Numbered from the stretch's first letter, positions 8,945 through 18,559 are shown. The stretch: 64,000 nucleotides of DNA from PALSA-350 sp963834445 (GCA_963834445.1 CAWIBU010000003.1:310001-374000); one strand, 5' to 3'. The notes: generated by a model not told the origin, from the letters alone. Numbers and translations: made by a program.

Positions 8945-10051
8945 GTGTTGAATCAAACTGAAGTTGGCTATCCGAGCGATAGCGTACTCGCTTCTGAAAT
9001 CGCGCAGCAGCCGGCCTTATGGCCAACCACTCTGGAGCGGGTGCGGGCTGCTGGTCTTTCCTGGGATCTGGCACACACGCCAGTCATCGTGACCGGCGCC
9101 GGCACCTCCGCCTACGCCGCGCTGGCGGTCGCTGATGGCTGGCCAGGCGCACGAGCCATTCCGACCACCGATCTGCTGCTCAAATCGGGAGCCGAAATCA
9201 AAGCGGCCATGCCCTCCTTTCCCGATGGTGGATTACTCATTTCACTGGCAAGGTCGGGAGATAGCCCGGAAAGCGTGGGGGTTGTCGAGCGGGTGCGGGC
9301 GCTCTTCCCCGCGGTGAAGCATCTGGCCATCGTCTGCAATGCGGAAGGCCGCCTCGCCCATACTGCGGGGATCCAGGTCATCTGCCTCGATCCGCGAACT
9401 AACGATCGCAGCCTCGCCATGACCGGCTCCTTTTCTAACCTGACACTCGGTGGACTTTGTCTTCTCCATCACCAGCAGATTGGGGAAAAGCTTCCGGCCA
9501 TTTGCACGCGGGTAGCGGATCTTCTCCCTAAGTGGAACGAGACGGCGAGAGAGATAGCTCACACCTCGAAAGATCGGGTTATCTTCTTAACCTCTGCCAT
9601 GCACGCCCTTGCTCTGGAGTCGTCGATCAAAACTGTCGAGCTGACGGCCGGTCGCGTGATGCCTATGCCTGAGACGTTTTTGGGCTTGCGCCATGGAGCA
9701 CTTTCCTTTGCACGCGCGGATACGCCGATTGTCTGTTTTGCCTCGAGCGATGCAAACAAGCGCCGTTACGAAAAGGAACTACTCGACGACTTGCGTGCCA
9801 GGGGGCTAGGCAGGTTTGCGGTGTTTGGCGGCGAGCAGACCTGGCAGCACGACTGGCTGGTGCAGGCTGCGGCTCCCGCTTTAGCCGATGGCCTGCGCAT
9901 CCCGTTTGAAGTGCCGTTTGCCCAGTTGCTGGCCTATCACCTGAGCGTGCATGCTCGGATCAACCCGGATAATCCGAGTCCAGGCGGCATTGTTACCCGG
10001 GTGGTTAAGACCTTCCGCATTCACGACGATCTGGACTCCTCAGCTTTATGA
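8945..10051 (+). CDS. SIS-domain sugar isomerase (AgaS/tagatose-6-phosphate isomerase type)
   Basis: A 368-residue cytosolic protein with two SIS (sugar isomerase) folds. The first contains VIVTGAGTSAYAAL (about 41-54) and LISLARSGDSPESVGVV (about 98-114), the phosphosugar-binding Ser-rich loop. The second covers about 200-330. The size and layout match AgaS-type ketose/aldose isomerases or GlmS-like deaminases without the glutaminase domain. GTG 8945 and TTG 8948 are both possible; AAAGGA at 8931-8936 fits GTG. It is probably co-transcribed with the receptor gene upstream. Its last codon TTA overlaps the stop of the convergent LacI gene. An isomerase plus a PfkB kinase and a LacI repressor points to catabolism of one sugar, perhaps an amino sugar (inference). 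Confidence 0.82.
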   Translation: MLNQTEVGYPSDSVLASEIAQQPALWPTTLERVRAAGLSWDLAHTPVIVTGAGTSAYAALAVADGWPGARAIPTTDLLLKSGAEIKAAMPSFPDGGLLISLARSGDSPESVGVVERVRALFPAVKHLAIVCNAEGRLAHTAGIQVICLDPRTNDRSLAMTGSFSNLTLGGLCLLHHQQIGEKLPAICTRVADLLPKWNETAREIAHTSKDRVIFLTSAMHALALESSIKTVELTAGRVMPMPETFLGLRHGALSFARADTPIVCFASSDANKRRYEKELLDDLRARGLGRFAVFGGEQTWQHDWLVQAAAPALADGLRIPFEVPFAQLLAYHLSVHARINPDNPSPGGIVTRVVKTFRIHDDLDSSAL

Positions 10052-11119
10052 CGAAAGCTGGCGCCGGAGTGTCTTGCCCTGCACGCGGAGCAGCGGTTCT
10101 GCTTTCCCACGTTGCCGCGGTTCTGCCCGCGGAGCGGTTGACTTACGGATGACCAACTCGGTCTCGATCACATAGTCCGCGCCTCTCTGCCGCTTGAGCT
10201 TAAGCATCTTATCCAGAGCGTGAAAGGCGGTAATGCCCAATTGCTCGCGGGGCACACCGATGGTGGTGAGCGGCGGCCGGGTCAGCGAAGCAAATGGGAT
10301 GTCGTCGATACCAACGACAGAAACATCCTTGGGAACATCGATTCCTTGTCCCTCCAGGGCGAGCATGGCTCCCATGGCGATAAGATCGCTGCCACAAAAA
10401 ATCACCGTCGGCTTGGCTTTGGAAGCAAGAATGGACTGGACCGCAGCGGCGGCCGCATCGAAACGATAGGTGCTGTGCGTGATCGGATTTGGATCGAGGC
10501 CTCTTAACCTAAGTCCCTCGACCAGCGATTGACATATTCTGGCTGCGGTTTTGTTGGTGGGCGGCCCAGCGATCACAGCGGCGCGGCGATGGCCGAGCGA
10601 GGCAACATGCTCCATCGCCTGGTGCAGCCCTCGCTCATAATTAATTCTTATATTCGACATTGACCGGTCAACCGGCAACGGATTGCAAAGCACGACCGCG
10701 ATTCCCTCCCTGGTTAAGGTTGAGATCACTTTGTCATCGAGCGAAGAAGTGATAATGGCGACGCCGCGGACGCCATTCTCAATCAGCTTTTGCACCACGG
10801 ATTGCGTCCGCTTCTCGTTGTACTCTGTGTTCAACAGAAGAACGTCGAACCCGCGATCCCAGGCTGCGGATTGAAATCCGCGGATGATCTCGGAAAAGAA
10901 AGGATTGACGATCTCAGAGATAACCAGCCCAAAAAGATCGCTCTTACCAATGGCCAGGCGGCGGGCGTGGACATTGCGGTGATAGCGCAGCTCGGTTACC
11001 GCGGCAAGCACGCGCTTGACCGTTTTTTCTGAGATGTACGGGCTTTTGCTGAGCACGCGAGAAACAGTCGCGGGAGAGACACCAGCCAGTTTCGCGACAT
11101 CGTTCATCGTATGCGCCAC
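10046..11119 (-). CDS. LacI-family transcriptional repressor
   Basis: A 357-residue regulator. The N-terminal helix-turn-helix is clear (MNDVAKLAGVSPATVSRVLS) with a hinge helix near NVHARRLA, followed by a periplasmic-binding-like sensor domain (FGLVISEIVNPFFSEIIRGF, SVVGIDDIPFASLTRPPLTT). The C-terminus has a basic tail rich in Arg and Lys after about residue 330. I choose GTG 11119 because GGAGGG sits five bases upstream; ATG 11107 is the alternative, while an open extension further upstream overlaps the kinase stop and looks non-coding. It is expected to sense a sugar or sugar phosphate and bind the CG-centred palindromes at 5203-5214 and 12184-12195. It lies 67 bp downstream of the kinase gene on the same strand. 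Confidence 0.93.
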   Translation of the reverse strand: MAHTMNDVAKLAGVSPATVSRVLSKSPYISEKTVKRVLAAVTELRYHRNVHARRLAIGKSDLFGLVISEIVNPFFSEIIRGFQSAAWDRGFDVLLLNTEYNEKRTQSVVQKLIENGVRGVAIITSSLDDKVISTLTREGIAVVLCNPLPVDRSMSNIRINYERGLHQAMEHVASLGHRRAAVIAGPPTNKTAARICQSLVEGLRLRGLDPNPITHSTYRFDAAAAAVQSILASKAKPTVIFCGSDLIAMGAMLALEGQGIDVPKDVSVVGIDDIPFASLTRPPLTTIGVPREQLGITAFHALDKMLKLKRQRGADYVIETELVIRKSTAPRAEPRQRGKAEPLLRVQGKTLRRQLSS

Positions 11120-11186
11120 AGGATCCCTCCGCTGCTGGATAAGAGTAGTAGTGTACCCGGACAAAAAGCCGGACGATACTTTTTGC

Positions 11187-12143
11187 TTAATCGCCGGGGT
11201 ACCCGTGCTCGCGCAAGAACGACTCGCGCAGCGGAACGTCGCGAAAGGCTTCCGTTCCTCCGGTCGCCAACGTCGAAAGTGCACCCGTAATGTTACCCGC
11301 CCGGGCGCAGGTGAACAGGTCCTTGCCCTTCAACCAGGCACACAGAAAACCTGCATCGAAACTGTCCCCGGCGCCGATCGTGTCGACCGGGTCGACGATC
11401 AACCCGGGAACATCAAAAACCTCGCTACGGTGCTGCACACGGCAACCGAGCCGTCCGCGCTTGACGATGATGGCCGGCACCTGTGCAGCAAACAGTTGCA
11501 TGGCGGTTTCCAGGTTGGCCCCTCTTGCCATGCGGCGGAGTTCCCGTTCGTTAGGAAGGAAGAGGTCGACATAGGGCAATATCTCTTGTAAAGGTGTTCC
11601 CCACTTATCCGCGGGATCGTCGTTGGTGTCGAGTGAGATGCTGAGGCCCGATGATTTCAGAGACTGCAGCAAATCGACAAGACCGCGGTGCAGGCCGGTC
11701 TGCAGATAAAGAGAGGAGAGATGAAGGTGGCGCGCCTGCATCAGGCTCTGCCGATCCAGGTGATCTACGGTGAGCCCGGCGATACTGCCCAGGTAGGTGA
11801 GGCTGTGCCGCTCAGCGCCATGGGGCAGCAGGATCGTTACTCCCGTCGAGGTGCTCGGATCGACGATGGCGCCGGAGATATCGACGCCCGCTTCGCTTAG
11901 CCGGCGCAGCCCAATCCGTCCGAGATCGTCATCGCCCACAAGCGTGGCAAAGCGAACGCACATACCCAGGGCCGCGGCGTTGTGGGCCACGATGGCCGAG
12001 GAACTGCCAAGCGTCGAGGCAAAGCCGGTTCCCAGCAGATCGCGCTCGGTTTCCATCACCGCCGGGAGACCGTACAAAATCAGATCCAGGTTCAGTTCGC
12101 CGGCGATGGCAAGATCAAAGACTTTCTCGTGCTGGTTGCTCAT
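11187..12143 (-). CDS. PfkB-family carbohydrate kinase
   Basis: A 318-residue sugar or nucleoside kinase of the ribokinase/PfkB family. It opens with VFDLAIAGELNLDLIL, has the substrate-lid region LGSSSAIVAHNAAALG with VGDDDLG, and ends with the anion-hole signature VDTIGAGDSFDAGFLCAWLKG, in which Asp is the catalytic base. It transfers phosphate from ATP to a sugar; which one cannot be read. ATG 12143 (MSNQHEK) is chosen because an upstream in-frame start would be TTG within the putative operator. It is followed by the LacI gene on the same strand and shares the locus with a SIS isomerase, giving a kinase-plus-isomerase pair typical of sugar catabolic units. Confidence 0.88.
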   Translation of the reverse strand: MSNQHEKVFDLAIAGELNLDLILYGLPAVMETERDLLGTGFASTLGSSSAIVAHNAAALGMCVRFATLVGDDDLGRIGLRRLSEAGVDISGAIVDPSTSTGVTILLPHGAERHSLTYLGSIAGLTVDHLDRQSLMQARHLHLSSLYLQTGLHRGLVDLLQSLKSSGLSISLDTNDDPADKWGTPLQEILPYVDLFLPNERELRRMARGANLETAMQLFAAQVPAIIVKRGRLGCRVQHRSEVFDVPGLIVDPVDTIGAGDSFDAGFLCAWLKGKDLFTCARAGNITGALSTLATGGTEAFRDVPLRESFLREHGYPGD

Positions 12144-12183
12144 CTGGAAATGCTCTGCTCCCGGGCCGCCAGCAACGTGATTT

Positions 12184-12195
12184 GCAAGGGCTTGC
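12184..12195. promoter_or_regulatory. Candidate LacI-family operator upstream of the kinase gene
   Basis: GCAAGGGCTTGC differs from the perfect palindrome at 5203-5214 by one central base. It lies 41-52 bp upstream of the kinase ATG, where a repressor would block a promoter serving the kinase-lacI pair, implying autoregulation. Confidence 0.4.
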
Positions 12196-12403
12196 AGAGA
12201 CAATCTGATGAGTTTACGGCTGATTCGTCAAGCACAAAGCCCGGGGACTGGTTTGCAAAACGTCCGGATCGACAGGGTTCAGAGCGTTTGTGATAACTAG
12301 TGAAACCTTTCCCCAGCCGAAGTCCCCAGTCTGTTTGCATCCATTCCCTGCTCAAAATGATCGAACACTTGCGGACAAAACCACCGCAGCCAGAGGAGGC
12401 CGC

Positions 12404-12859
12404 ATGGCCAACTACACGAAAGACCCTGACGCTGTTTCCAGCCTTTCCCGCGAACAGTTCAAGGTTACGCAGCAGAACGGTACCGAACGGCCATTTGAGA
12501 ATGCGTATTGGGATCATGACGCCCCCGGTATTTACGTGGACATCGTTTCCGGCGAGCCGCTGTTCTCGTCGCTCGATAAATTTGATAGCGAGTGCGGCTG
12601 GCCTAGCTTTACCAAACCCGTGGAGCCCGACAACGTCGAGGAACGGTCAGACAATACCGCCGGCATGAGCCGGACTGAGGTGCGATCGAGCCATGCCGAT
12701 AGCCACCTGGGCCACGTATTTGACGACGGCCCCAGGGATGCCGGAGGATTGCGCTATTGCATCAATTCGGCTTCGCTGCGCTTCATTCCGGTCGATGAGC
12801 TGGCCAGCGAAGGCTACGGTGACTACCTGAAACTGTTCGATTCCAAGGAGGAGAAATAA
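12404..12859 (+). CDS. msrB: Peptide-methionine (R)-S-oxide reductase MsrB
   Basis: A 151-residue MsrB, which reduces methionine-R-sulfoxide in proteins with thioredoxin. Signatures are ECGWPSF (Cys64, the likely resolving Cys), SSHADSHLGHVFDDGP, and RYCINSASLRFIP with the catalytic Cys119. The CxxC pairs that bind structural zinc in many MsrBs are absent (VDIVSGEPLF stands where CxxCG.PLF is expected), so this is the non-zinc type. ATG 12404 is chosen because AGGAGG precedes it by four bases. The msrA gene begins two bases after the stop, with its Shine-Dalgarno (AAGGAGG) inside the msrB tail, so the two are one transcription unit repairing both sulfoxide stereoisomers. Confidence 0.96.
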   Translation: MANYTKDPDAVSSLSREQFKVTQQNGTERPFENAYWDHDAPGIYVDIVSGEPLFSSLDKFDSECGWPSFTKPVEPDNVEERSDNTAGMSRTEVRSSHADSHLGHVFDDGPRDAGGLRYCINSASLRFIPVDELASEGYGDYLKLFDSKEEK

Positions 12860-12860
12860 A

Positions 12861-13370
12861 ATGGCGCCTTTACACGAAACCGCGATCCTGGCCGGCGGCT
12901 GCTTCTGGGGCATGCAGGACCTGCTGCGCCGCTACCCCGGCGTTATCTCGACCCGCGTCGGCTATAGCGGCGGCGATGTCGCGAACGCCACCTATCGCAA
13001 TCATGGAACCCATGCCGAGGCCATCGAGATCGTCTTCGACCCGCAAAAGCTGAGCTACCGGCAGTTGCTGGAATTCTTTTTTCAGATTCACGACCCAACC
13101 ACCTTGAATCGGCAGGGCAACGACCGCGGCACCAGCTATCGCTCGGGGATTTACTACACCACCGAAGAACAGAAACGGACGGCCGAGGACACCATCGCCG
13201 ACGTCAACGCTTCCGGGCTTTGGCCGGGAAAGGTATCGACGGAAGTCAAACCGGCTGGTCCCTTCTGGCAAGCTGAGCCGGAACACCAGGACTACCTGGA
13301 ACACTATCCCAACGGCTACACCTGCCATTACATCCGCCCTGACTGGAAGCTTCCGCATCGCGCCGCCTGA
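12861..13370 (+). CDS. msrA: Peptide-methionine (S)-S-oxide reductase MsrA
   Basis: A 169-residue MsrA, specific for methionine-S-sulfoxide. The active-site motif GCFWGMQD puts the catalytic Cys at residue 14, and the family blocks VGYSGG, HAEAIEIVFDP, FFQIHDPTT and HQDYLEHYPNGYTCHYIRP follow in order. The Cys in YTCHYIRP is placed to act as a recycling cysteine. There is no signal peptide, so it is cytosolic. It is translated right after msrB from its own strong ribosome-binding site. A GC-rich hairpin follows the stop. Confidence 0.96.
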   Translation: MAPLHETAILAGGCFWGMQDLLRRYPGVISTRVGYSGGDVANATYRNHGTHAEAIEIVFDPQKLSYRQLLEFFFQIHDPTTLNRQGNDRGTSYRSGIYYTTEEQKRTAEDTIADVNASGLWPGKVSTEVKPAGPFWQAEPEHQDYLEHYPNGYTCHYIRPDWKLPHRAA

Positions 13371-13735
13371 TGGTCCCCGCGCCCGCGGGGCGGCTTAGCC
13401 TTTGCGTTGTCCGAGGCAGACCCAGTAGAGCCGTTTCATGCCCCCCTCCCTGGCCGGCCGTGGTTCAGATGCTGGTTCGCCGTCGGGCTTGGGGCGAAGA
13501 TCGGGTCCGACGGCCGTGGCAAAGAAGGCGTAATCTAGTGAGTTCGGCCCTCCCTGCCAGCTTGGCGGAATATGGCGGGCTGGCCGGACCCCAAAAACCG
13601 GGCAGAATTTGCGAGAATGATCCTTCTTCGGCAGTCAACCCGCTCACGTGGTTTGGCTCTCCGCAGATGAGACAGACAAACGATACCGGGCCCCGTCCGC
13701 GTCGGTAACCGACAGTTGGGGGACAGTGGTGAGGA
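13371..13735. other. Gene-free stretch between msrA and the complex I operon
   Basis: These 365 bp hold no credible gene: open frames on both strands lack family resemblance and ribosome-binding sites. The stretch begins with a perfect 7-bp GC stem, CCCCGCG-CC-CGCGGGG at 13375-13390, directly after the msrA stop, which could end msr transcription although no strong U-run follows. The remainder must carry the nuo promoter, but I see no convincing -35/-10 pair. Confidence 0.5.
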
Positions 13736-14131
13736 ATGGGTAGAGGTCTTCCAATAGCTCCGGTTGAGCATCCCTGGGCCACGATCGTCGTGCTGCTGCT
13801 TGCGGCGTTCGTTTTTGGGGCAATCCCCTTGTCGATGGCCTGGTTGTGGGCAAAACTCGTCTCCCCGGCCAAACCCGGCCGGCAAAAAAATGCAACCTAT
13901 GAATGTGGATTAGAAGCTCAGGGTGACGCCTGGGTGCGCATGGACGTCTCTTATTATTTGTACGCCATCGTCTTCCTGATTTTCGATGTGGAGGCGGTGT
14001 TCCTGCTGCCGTTTGCGGCCGCGTTCTCCGGGCTTTCGCTGGCGGCTTGTTTGGGCATGCTGGTTTTTCTGCTCCTATTGGTAGAGGGCCTGGTGTGGGC
14101 CTGCCAAAAAGGGGTGCTGACGTGGGCATGA
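13736..14131 (+). CDS. nuoA: NADH-quinone oxidoreductase subunit A
   Basis: A 131-residue membrane subunit of complex I. Three transmembrane helices are visible (about 14-36, 75-97, 101-123). The conserved loop is intact: NATYECGLEAQGDAWVRMDVSYYLYAIVFLIFDVEAVFLLP, whose Cys-containing TYECG segment lies near the quinone cavity entrance, and whose FDVE acidic pair is family-typical. It opens the operon nuoABCD-IHJKLMMN. ATG 13736 is preceded by GTGAGGA at close range. The nuoB gene starts ten bases after the stop. Confidence 0.95.
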   Translation: MGRGLPIAPVEHPWATIVVLLLAAFVFGAIPLSMAWLWAKLVSPAKPGRQKNATYECGLEAQGDAWVRMDVSYYLYAIVFLIFDVEAVFLLPFAAAFSGLSLAACLGMLVFLLLLVEGLVWACQKGVLTWA

Positions 14132-14141
14132 TGAGGCTGCA

Positions 14142-14756
14142 ATGGACCAGGATTTAAAAACCGAGTTGAGCAAGCACGGCATCTTCGCCACCTCGTTTGA
14201 GGAACTCTACAACTGGGGGCGCCGGAATTCCGTTTGGCCGCTCACCTTCGGTCTCGCCTGCTGCGCCATTGAAATGATCGCGACCACCATGGCGCGCTAC
14301 GACCTGGCCCGCTTTGGCGCTGAAGTCTTTCGCCCCTCGCCGCGCCAGGCCGATCTGATGATCGTATCCGGTACGGTGACGAAGAAGATGGCGCCGCAGG
14401 TAGTGCGCCTCTACAACCAGATGCCAGAGCCGAAGTACGTCATCGCCATGGGGGCCTGCGCCATCTCCGGTGGACCGTTTCGCGATGGCTACAACGTGCT
14501 CAAAGGGATCGACCGCTTCATCCCGGTAGACGTACACATTCCCGGCTGCCCACCGCGGCCAGAAGCGCTGATTCACGCGTTCATGACCTTGCAGGATAAA
14601 ATCAGCGCCCAGCACCTCACCGGGGAATCGCGGCCGCGTCACCTGCACGCCGATCAGCCCAGCGAATTTCCCGTGCCGGCGTTTGGCGAGCACGGCCTGG
14701 AGCCCGCGCAGAACGATGAGGTATTCCACAATCCGCTGAAGGTGATCCAAGGATGA
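14142..14756 (+). CDS. nuoB: NADH-quinone oxidoreductase subunit B
   Basis: A 204-residue peripheral-arm subunit that holds the terminal 4Fe-4S cluster N2, the electron donor to quinone. The ligands are visible: tandem Cys40-Cys41 in GLACCAIEM, Cys106 in MGACAISGG and Cys136 in HIPGCPPRPE. The C-terminal 50 residues beyond the core are an extension of low conservation. The stop overlaps the nuoC start as ATGA. Confidence 0.97.
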   Translation: MDQDLKTELSKHGIFATSFEELYNWGRRNSVWPLTFGLACCAIEMIATTMARYDLARFGAEVFRPSPRQADLMIVSGTVTKKMAPQVVRLYNQMPEPKYVIAMGACAISGGPFRDGYNVLKGIDRFIPVDVHIPGCPPRPEALIHAFMTLQDKISAQHLTGESRPRHLHADQPSEFPVPAFGEHGLEPAQNDEVFHNPLKVIQG

Positions 14757-15327
14757 CCCTGGAAGAGATCAGCGGCCGGTTACAGTCGGGTATCCCAGGC
14801 TGCCGGGCAGAAGTGGTCGTCAACGGCAGCCCCTCCGCGCAGAATTCTCTGCTCGTCGATCGCGAGCACGGGCTGCAGGTAGCCCTATTGCTGCGCGAAC
14901 AACTCTATCTCGATTTTTGCTCCAATGTAACCGCAGTAGATTGGCCGGACCGGGTACAAACCGAAAAGATCAAGACCAAGCAGATCGTCGAGGGCGTCGA
15001 GAAGGAAATAGAGGAGACCAGGAAGACCACGATCCCGGGTTACCTCGAAGTGGTCTATCACCTCTTTTCCATGGCAAAAAAAGAAGGGCCCGTGGTGGTG
15101 CGGATGCGCACCGGGAACCGGACCGACGATGTGACAGTGCCTTCGGTGACGCCCATCTGGCGCAGTGCGGAGTTTCAGGAGCGCGAGGCGTTCGACCTGT
15201 TCGGCATTGTGTTCACAGGGCATCCCGATCTGCGCCGCATCCTGATGTGGGAGGGCTTTACCGATCACCCCATGCGCAGAGACTATGTTCCTCCACCAGA
15301 CGATGACCTGGAAACGATGGGGGCGCG

Positions 15328-15331
<4 letters not shown>
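14753..15331 (+). CDS. nuoC: NADH-quinone oxidoreductase subunit C
   Basis: A 192-residue 30-kDa-type subunit of the connecting module. The family signature is present near the C-terminus: WRSAEFQEREAFDLFGIVFTGHPDLRRILMWEGFTDHPMRRDY. A charged insertion (QTEKIKTKQIVEGVEKEIEE, about 64-83) interrupts the N-terminal half. It is separate from nuoD rather than fused, and its stop overlaps the nuoD start as ATGA. Confidence 0.95.
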
Positions 15332-16482
<1,151 letters not shown>

Positions 16483-16510
16483 CAGGAAGCGAAGGATACG
16501 GGCTCAAGAG

Positions 16511-16776
16511 CATGTGTGAGAACTGGCATTGTAAAAGCTTTCCCTTGCCACAAAGGCGGGTGCCCCATATCTCACCGCGCTTTTTGCGGGGAGATGTGGG
16601 AAATTCGCGGATCTCGATCTGCAATCTCCTCCACAACCCCCCATTCACGAGGGTTGCGGGGAGGAAGCGGTTAGATTTCCCACATCTCCCCGCAAAAAGC
16701 GCGGTGAGATATGGGGCACCCGCCTTTGTGACAGGGGAAAGCTCTCCCGAACTGAGTGCTCACACACGCTCTGAAG
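16511..16776. repeat. Long inverted repeat between nuoD and nuoI
   Basis: Two 68-bp arms (16537-16604 and 16675-16742) are complementary with only about three mismatches, sharing AAAGGCGGGTGCCCCATA and CGCTTTTTGCGGGGAGATG. The 70-bp centre contains a smaller hairpin (CAACCC/GGGTTG), and GTGTGAG (16514-16520) pairs with CTCACAC (16759-16765) outside the arms. The 344-bp gap 16483-16826 holds nothing else; the frame open across it simply reads the palindrome. RNA from here would fold into a very stable stem inside the nuo transcript, which could lower or protect downstream expression. Confidence 0.9.
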
Positions 16777-16826
16777 CCCCGCCCCTTCATAACCGCCTCA
16801 AGTACGCAGAGCGAGGGCAAGAATAG

Positions 16827-17387
16827 ATGTTGGGCTTAGGCATTGTTAAAGGGTTAGCGGAGACGGCGCGGAACTTCTTCGGCAGCTTTGTCGATAAAGA
16901 TCGGCTCACGACTGTGCAATTTCCTGAAGAGCGGTTGCCGGTTTCGGAGTCAGCCCGCAACTTCCCGTTTCTTATTTACGATGGTACCGATAAGGAGCAG
17001 GGGCTGCGCTGCGTGGCCTGCCAGATTTGCGAGAAAGAATGCCCGCCGCGCTGCATCACCATCGAGAAAAGCAAAGACAAGAAGCCCGACTTTGTGGGCA
17101 AGCCGCAGTTTTACCCCGCGGTCTTCGATATCGACGTGTCGGTCTGCATGAGCTGCCAGATCTGCGTGGAAGTCTGCCCCTTCGACGCCATTCGCATGGA
17201 TAACGACTTCGAACTAAGCACGGCAGATCGCTTCGGCAGCCTGCTGTGGACGAAAGAAAAGCTAGCCCTGCCCAATGAGCACTACCTGGCTATCCACCCC
17301 ACCGAAGCAGCCGAGGTCGAGGCCAGACGCGCCCAGGAAAAAGCCCAAGCCGAAGCTAAGAAGCAACAAGCACCGGTGACGAATTAA
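16827..17387 (+). CDS. nuoI: NADH-quinone oxidoreductase subunit I
   Basis: A 186-residue ferredoxin-like subunit carrying clusters N6a and N6b. Both 4Fe-4S motifs are intact: CVACQICEKECPP (about 66-78) and CMSCQICVEVCPF (about 109-121). The N-terminal amphipathic helix LGIVKGLAETARNFFGSF anchors it to the membrane arm. The C-terminus is an Ala/Glu/Lys-rich tail likely to be disordered. Here nuoI precedes nuoH, reversing the Escherichia coli order. Its TAA shares one base with the nuoH ATG. Confidence 0.96.
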   Translation: MLGLGIVKGLAETARNFFGSFVDKDRLTTVQFPEERLPVSESARNFPFLIYDGTDKEQGLRCVACQICEKECPPRCITIEKSKDKKPDFVGKPQFYPAVFDIDVSVCMSCQICVEVCPFDAIRMDNDFELSTADRFGSLLWTKEKLALPNEHYLAIHPTEAAEVEARRAQEKAQAEAKKQQAPVTN

Positions 17388-18559
17388 TGCAGCCATCGGA
17401 CCAGGTGTTCGTCCTGCTGAAGCATTGGCTGGTGGGCCAGTCTCCGCTAGCGACGCGGCCTGCGGTTTCCATCCTCTTGACCATCGCTCCTATCCTGCTT
17501 ATCTTCCCGATTTTGTTTGCGCTCACCACGGTGTTAGAGCGCAAAGGGCTGGGCCGGATTCAGAACCGCTACGGTCCCAATCGAGTCGGGTTCCACGGCA
17601 TCCTGCAGCCCATGGCGGATGCGATCAAGTCGCTGACCAAAGAGGATATTGTCCCTGCTTCCGCGGATCGGGTGGTTCATTTTCTTGCGCCCCTGGTGCT
17701 GCTCGCGGTGGCGTTTCTGCCCTACGCGGTGTTGCCCATCGGCCGCAATATGGTGGCGGCCAACCTCGATGCGGGGGTGCTGTTTTTCTTCGCCATTGGC
17801 GCCATCGCCGAGCTCTCTGTTTTTATGGCGGGCTGGTCGAGCCGCAATAAATATTCTCTGCTGGGCGCCATGCGCGCAGTCGCGCAGATGATCAGCTATG
17901 AGGTGCCGCTGCTGCTCTCATCGATTGCCGTCATCATGGCGGCGGGTGGGCTCTCGACGGTACAGATCGTCGAGCAGCAATCGGGCTTTACCGGCATCTT
18001 TCCTCACTGGTATGTGTTTACGCCGTGGGGCTTGGCGGGCTTCATCCTGTTCATGATTGCGGCCACCGCGGAGACCAACCGCTCTCCCTTCGATCTGCCC
18101 GAGGGCGAGTCCGAAATCATTGCCGGCTACTACCTCGAGTATTCGGGTTTCAAGTTCGCACTCTTTTTTCTGGGCGAATACCTGGGCATGTTCGCCATCA
18201 GCGGCCTGGGCATCACGTTGTTTCTCGGTGGGTGGGCGGCGCCGCTGCCCTTCCTGACCTGGGTTCCCTCGTGGATATGGTTCTTCGCCAAACTACTGGG
18301 CATCATCATCGGGTTCATCTGGGTGCGCGGCACTCTGCCCCGCCTGCGCATGGATCAACTGATGAACTTTGCCTGGAAGTTCATGTTGCCCATGGCGCTG
18401 GTGGTCGTGGCATCGGCCGGGATGTGGCGCTTTCTGCCGGCCGGGGTGACGCGGTGGCTGGTGAGCAGCCTGTTGATCGTGTGCGCTTATGCCCTGCTGG
18501 CGCGCGGTGTGGAGACGAGAAACAAGATCGCGAAACGGAGCTATCGCTTTGCTGACTAA
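17387..18559 (+). CDS. nuoH: NADH-quinone oxidoreductase subunit H
   Basis: A 390-residue polytopic subunit that forms much of the quinone channel and links it to the pumps. About eight to nine transmembrane helices can be read. Family blocks include LERKGLGRIQNRYGPNRVG, LQPMADAIKSLTKEDI, the acidic loop AETNRSPFDLPEGESEIIAGYY, and WVRGTLPRLRMDQLM. It is intact. It overlaps the nuoI stop by one base and extends past the likely nuoJ start. Confidence 0.97.
   Translation: MQPSDQVFVLLKHWLVGQSPLATRPAVSILLTIAPILLIFPILFALTTVLERKGLGRIQNRYGPNRVGFHGILQPMADAIKSLTKEDIVPASADRVVHFLAPLVLLAVAFLPYAVLPIGRNMVAANLDAGVLFFFAIGAIAELSVFMAGWSSRNKYSLLGAMRAVAQMISYEVPLLLSSIAVIMAAGGLSTVQIVEQQSGFTGIFPHWYVFTPWGLAGFILFMIAATAETNRSPFDLPEGESEIIAGYYLEYSGFKFALFFLGEYLGMFAISGLGITLFLGGWAAPLPFLTWVPSWIWFFAKLLGIIIGFIWVRGTLPRLRMDQLMNFAWKFMLPMALVVVASAGMWRFLPAGVTRWLVSSLLIVCAYALLARGVETRNKIAKRSYRFAD

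Noticed and set aside
10046..11284. LacI regulator starting at 11284 with 55 extra residues
   Set aside because: The extension overlaps the kinase stop and lacks a ribosome-binding site; GGAGGG precedes GTG 11119, right before the helix-turn-helix.
13465..13885. Small genes in the gap before nuoA on the minus strand
   Set aside because: The frames run into nuoA antisense, lack start signals and have no familiar protein features.
16512..16826. A 104-codon open frame ending at the nuoI start
   Set aside because: It spans both arms of the inverted repeat, so it encodes a sequence dictated by the palindrome; it could have been mistaken for a reduced NuoE but has no Fe-S cysteines.
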